DNA of 8,929 nucleotides, taken from assembly GCA_021298045.1 (NCBI GenBank), contig JAJTHY010000060.1, positions 1-8,929 of the forward strand. Direction: 5' to 3'. A program made the position numbers and the translations under genes. Position 1 is the first letter of the stretch, and each line of letters starts with the position of its first letter. The notes under the pieces are model-generated. The model searched no databases. It had not been told where the DNA came from and saw only the letters and a program-made list of their open reading frames with translations. Below are positions 7,087 through 8,929 of this stretch, piece by piece. The DNA comes from Candidatus Jidaibacter sp. (GTDB lineage: Bacteria > Pseudomonadota > Alphaproteobacteria > Rickettsiales > Midichloriaceae).

Positions 7087-7139
7087 TGTATTACCTATAA
7101 AGTACTATTGCAGTTAAACATATTCTTAACTCTGATTAT
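7087..7139. promoter_or_regulatory. Divergent phaR / PHA synthase control region
   Basis: Only 53 bases separate the two starts, so promoters and operators for both directions must overlap here or extend into the genes. The AGGT ribosome-binding site of phaR is the complement of 7093-7096. An inverted repeat, GTTAA-(8 nt)-TTAAC (7113-7130), sits mid-gap and is a candidate operator. TTGCAG at 7108-7113 could be a -35 box for the rightward genes, but no good -10 box lies at the right distance. I do not see the CTGC-N-GCAG type of site described for some alphaproteobacterial PhaR proteins, only single GCAG/CTGC halves. Confidence 0.45.
7093..7096 (-). promoter_or_regulatory. Ribosome binding site of phaR (supports TTG start)
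   Basis: On the minus strand AGGT is followed by 6 bases (AATACA) and then TTG. This spacing is normal, and it is the only plausible start signal between the upstream in-frame TAG and the conserved domain. Confidence 0.6.
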
Positions 7140-7415
7140 ATGACAAATACAAAAAACTCCGCAAGTAATCTTATTGATGATTGGCAGAAACACATGCAGG
7201 AATATTTAAATGACCCTAGATTAGCGGAGTTGATGGTTGACTATTATGCAAAATTCCAAAACCATGCCAAAACCAACTTCAAGCAAACTGATGCCGAGAA
7301 CGCTGATGATGCTCGCGATGGAAACTTTGTCCCACATGAGTTTAGCCAGCGCATTACTGAGCTCGAAGCAAGAGTTGAAATGCTCGAAAAAATTTTGGGA
7401 AGAATTCTCAAATAG
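7140..7415 (+). CDS. Small coiled-coil protein, candidate PhaE-like PHA synthase partner
   Basis: This 91-aa acidic protein has an N-terminal helical segment with DDWQKHMQEYLNDPRLAELM (13-32), a polar Asn/Asp-rich linker (about 45-62) and a C-terminal coiled coil, ITELEARVEMLEKILGRI (72-89). Class III PHA synthases consist of PhaC plus PhaE, and PhaE proteins end in a similar charged helix. The fused position directly ahead of phaC points to a synthase subunit or granule-associated helper, but at 91 residues it is much shorter than classical PhaE, so I give no symbol. The ATG at 7140 has no clear Shine-Dalgarno sequence. The 3' end overlaps the start of phaC in another frame, which suggests translational coupling. 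Confidence 0.7.
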   Translation: MTNTKNSASNLIDDWQKHMQEYLNDPRLAELMVDYYAKFQNHAKTNFKQTDAENADDARDGNFVPHEFSQRITELEARVEMLEKILGRILK

Positions 7416-8349
7416 TTCACATTTGCGATTACAGCAGCTTATACAAACAGATGTTCCTCCGCACTATAATGGATCCTTAAGTGGAGAGGAGTGTTTTAGG
7501 ATTGGTACAAGTAAGCTTTACGAGTTTACTGCATCAGGCAGGCCCATACTAGTTTTGCCTTCCATGATAAACAAAGCATATATCATGGATTTGCTAGGCA
7601 AAAGTTTCATCAAGGCATTAGGGGATAATGGATTTAGGGCGTATGTGATTGAATGGGGTGACCCAGGAGATGCTGAACTTAATATGAATCTTAATGACTT
7701 TGCTCTAGGTAGAGTAGAGAGGTTTGTTGAATATGTAATTGCACGCACCGGAATGAAACCTATCTTACTTGGTTTTTGCATGGGCGGGATAATGGCAGCT
7801 CTTTATGCAAGTAAAGCACAAGGGAGGCTAGAGGCTTTAGTGCAGTTAGCAACTCCTTGGGATTTTAATGTAAACGGCTTTACTTTAATTGATGAACAAA
7901 AGATCTTACAAATTTTTGAAGGCCATAAAAGCATACCAAAAGAGTTTTTTCAAATTTCTTTTTACTTACCTAAATTTGCGAAAGTTAACAAAAAATATTT
8001 GAGGATGAGCCAAAGTTCCTATCATGGGGATTTCTATGCAATAGAATCTTGGGTGCATGATGGTGTGGATATGCCTAAGATGGTGTTTGCGCAGATTATG
8101 GAAATAGCTAATCAAAACAAGTTAATGTCTTATGCAGTAAAAGATTTTGATCTGCCCGTGCTTTCCATTGTGGCTACCAAGGATAGCGTTGTTCCTTATG
8201 CATCTTCTGAAGCTATAAAAACGCTATTTCCTTCGTCAAAATTAGCTTATATAACAACTGGCCATGTTGGCTTGGTTACGGACTATGGCGCAGTCGTTGC
8301 TGAGACGATAAAGCTATGGATCTTAAAATTTCGCAAGTCTAATGTATAA
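7375..8349 (+). CDS. phaC: Class III-like poly(3-hydroxyalkanoate) synthase PhaC
   Basis: This alpha/beta-hydrolase-fold enzyme polymerises 3-hydroxyacyl-CoA (usually 3-hydroxybutyryl-CoA) into PHA granules in the cytoplasm. With the TTG start at 7375 it has 324 residues, slightly shorter than the usual ~355 of class III PhaC. The PHA-synthase lipase box GFCMGG carries the nucleophile Cys135 in place of the Ser of lipases. Asp270 (VATKDSVVP) and His297 (TGHVGLV) complete the triad. Early landmarks are PILVLPSMINKAYIMDLL and YVIEWGDPG, as in class III enzymes. The frame is open back to an ATG at 7237, but that would overlap the preceding gene by about 180 bases with low-complexity residues. 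TTG 7375 gives a class III-like N-terminus and a 41-base overlap, and TTG 7423 is another choice. No strong Shine-Dalgarno sequence decides between them. The 3' end overlaps the next, opposite gene by 11 bases. Confidence 0.88.
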   Translation: MKCSKKFWEEFSNSSHLRLQQLIQTDVPPHYNGSLSGEECFRIGTSKLYEFTASGRPILVLPSMINKAYIMDLLGKSFIKALGDNGFRAYVIEWGDPGDAELNMNLNDFALGRVERFVEYVIARTGMKPILLGFCMGGIMAALYASKAQGRLEALVQLATPWDFNVNGFTLIDEQKILQIFEGHKSIPKEFFQISFYLPKFAKVNKKYLRMSQSSYHGDFYAIESWVHDGVDMPKMVFAQIMEIANQNKLMSYAVKDFDLPVLSIVATKDSVVPYASSEAIKTLFPSSKLAYITTGHVGLVTDYGAVVAETIKLWILKFRKSNV

Positions 8350-8737
8350 AGAATTTAAAGAAAGCCATCAAAAGAGATACAGTGGCTATATTCATACCTA
8401 TGACCCACCTGAGAATTTCATTTTTGCTCTCTGCGATTTTCACAAGGAGTTCAGATCTCACTTCAGTAATCTCAGATCTAACCTTGTTAATCTCAGATCT
8501 AACCTCGTTAATCTCAGATCTAACCTCGTTAATCTCAGATCTAACCTCGTTAATCTCAGATTTAAGTCCCAGAATCTCAGACTTAACTTCCATAAGATCC
8601 GCCTTAGTAGCAAGGTGGCTCAAGTCTGTATCTCGGCTTGCAGAGATAGCTTTAGCAACAGTTTCAGCTAGCTCTATTTGCATACCGCTTGCAATAAAGC
8701 TTTTAGCTGCATCAAGGGTGTCAAAGGAGTGGTACAT
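8339..8737 (-). CDS. DUF1640/CCDC90-type coiled-coil protein with C-terminal membrane anchor
   Basis: This 132-aa protein begins with SFDTLDAAKSFIASGMQIELAETVAKAI (4-31), which matches the FDT-LxxAxxLxxxGxxxxQAE head of DUF1640 proteins. DLSHLATKADLMEVKSEI follows (39-55), also typical. Residues 61-95 are five near-identical heptads of EINEVRS type with Ile and Val at core positions, a strong coiled coil. A single membrane helix (about 110-131, WVIGMNIATVSLLMAFFKFF) closes the protein, so it is probably an inner-membrane-anchored oligomer facing the cytoplasm. The function of bacterial members is not established; mitochondrial relatives include MCUR1/CCDC90. The ATG at 8737 keeps the conserved head, and a perfect promoter lies just upstream. 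No strong Shine-Dalgarno sequence is visible. The stop overlaps the phaC end by 11 bases, tail to tail. A functional link to PHA is only positional. Confidence 0.82.
   Translation of the reverse strand: MYHSFDTLDAAKSFIASGMQIELAETVAKAISASRDTDLSHLATKADLMEVKSEILGLKSEINEVRSEINEVRSEINEVRSEINKVRSEITEVRSELLVKIAESKNEILRWVIGMNIATVSLLMAFFKFFIH
8453..8599. repeat. 21-bp tandem repeat inside the coiled-coil gene
   Basis: Seven 21-base units begin at 8453, 8474, 8495, 8516, 8537, 8558 and 8579. The units at 8495, 8516 and 8537 are identical (AGATCTAACCTCGTTAATCT plus C), and the one at 8474 differs by a single base. The outer units are diverged. Each unit encodes one heptad of the minus-strand protein. 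The unit length keeps the frame, so copy-number changes would lengthen or shorten the coiled coil without breaking the gene. The identity at DNA level suggests recent duplication. Confidence 0.93.
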
Positions 8738-8769
8738 AACCGTCGTGAATTAGTTGTTCATCTAACAGT

Positions 8770-8798
8770 ATTATAGCTGGAGTTGCGAGACTTGTCAA
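8770..8798 (-). promoter_or_regulatory. Perfect-consensus sigma70 promoter of the coiled-coil gene
   Basis: Read on the minus strand, TTGACA (complement of 8793-8798), a 17-base spacer and TATAAT (complement of 8770-8775) match the housekeeping consensus in all twelve box positions and in spacing. Transcription would start near 8763, giving a leader of about 26 bases before the ATG at 8737. This predicts strong constitutive expression, or tight control by a factor not visible here. Confidence 0.8.
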
Positions 8799-8929
8799 AG
8801 CCCTTCGATAGGTGATTATATACTTATCCAGGGCGACCGCATTAAAAATTTTCATATCGTATCTGAATTATGAATAAGGCGTCGTCAAAAAATGGTTAAT
8901 TAGCATAATGAGTGTCATTGCAGGACCAC
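8799..8929. other. Gene-free right edge
   Basis: No coding region is supported here. A second TATAAT-like sequence appears on the minus strand (around 8815-8822) without a clear -35 box. The last 20 bases contain GTGTCATTGCAGGACCAC, which may be the start of a dispersed GTCATTGC-type repeat cut by the window edge. Confidence 0.3.

Noticed and set aside
7518..7781. Minus-strand 87-codon frame opposite phaC
   Set aside because: It is antisense to catalytic-domain codons of phaC and has no features of its own.
7375..8349. Ordinary lipase or esterase
   Set aside because: The nucleophile position holds Cys in GFCMGG, and the neighbours are phaR and a PhaE-like gene, which together favour a PHA synthase.
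8453..8599. Possible CRISPR array
   Set aside because: The 21-bp units are directly adjacent, with no unique spacers, and they encode in-frame heptads.
8342..8753. Two plus-strand open frames (8342-8671 and 8382-8753) with repetitive NLRSNLV or ISDLTSL residues
   Set aside because: They are antisense readings of the 21-bp repeat, which keeps several frames open. The minus-strand frame has a family match, a coiled-coil pattern, a membrane helix and a promoter.

Overview
This is an AT-rich bacterial window that most likely comes from an alphaproteobacterium, probably an intracellular, Rickettsiales-like lineage. The reasons are the alphaproteobacterial type of PHA repressor and DUF1640 coiled-coil protein, the low GC content, the non-ATG starts, and intergenic spaces filled with degenerate palindromic repeats. 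The assignment is inferred from gene content and style, not from a marker gene.

Positions 1-478 look like decaying DNA. They hold the C-terminal remnant of an acyltransferase-3-type membrane protein that appears to be interrupted by a ~160 bp palindromic element (copy 1), followed by a separate 54 bp palindrome. A sigma70-like promoter (479-507) then drives a small secreted lipoprotein gene (539-913, + strand).

Positions 914-1137 hold a second, 161 bp copy of the palindromic element with recognisable terminal inverted repeats. Its right end supplies the stop codon of mfd. The mfd gene (1138-4539, - strand, GTG start) encodes a full-length transcription-repair coupling factor. It lies 12 nt downstream of, and in the same frame as, a 622-aa protein of unknown function (4552-6420, - strand), and the two are probably co-transcribed.

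Positions 6421-6657 are a gene-free spacer with a small hairpin, a 12-bp match to the end of the palindromic element, and a degenerate dispersed-repeat fragment.

Positions 6658-8349 form a polyhydroxyalkanoate (PHA) locus. The repressor gene phaR (- strand, TTG start) diverges across a 53 bp gap from a small coiled-coil protein gene (7140-7415) that overlaps a class III-like PHA synthase gene (phaC, to 8349). The likely logic is that PhaR senses PHA and controls polymer formation by the synthase, with the small protein as a candidate PhaE-like partner. No phaA, phaB or classical phasin gene is present in the window.

At the right end, a DUF1640-type coiled-coil protein with a C-terminal membrane anchor (8339-8737, - strand) overlaps the phaC 3' end tail-to-tail. 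It contains a 21-bp tandem repeat encoding identical heptads and is preceded by a perfect-consensus sigma70 promoter (8770-8798). The last ~190 bases hold only that promoter, its leader, and a possible repeat fragment at the edge.
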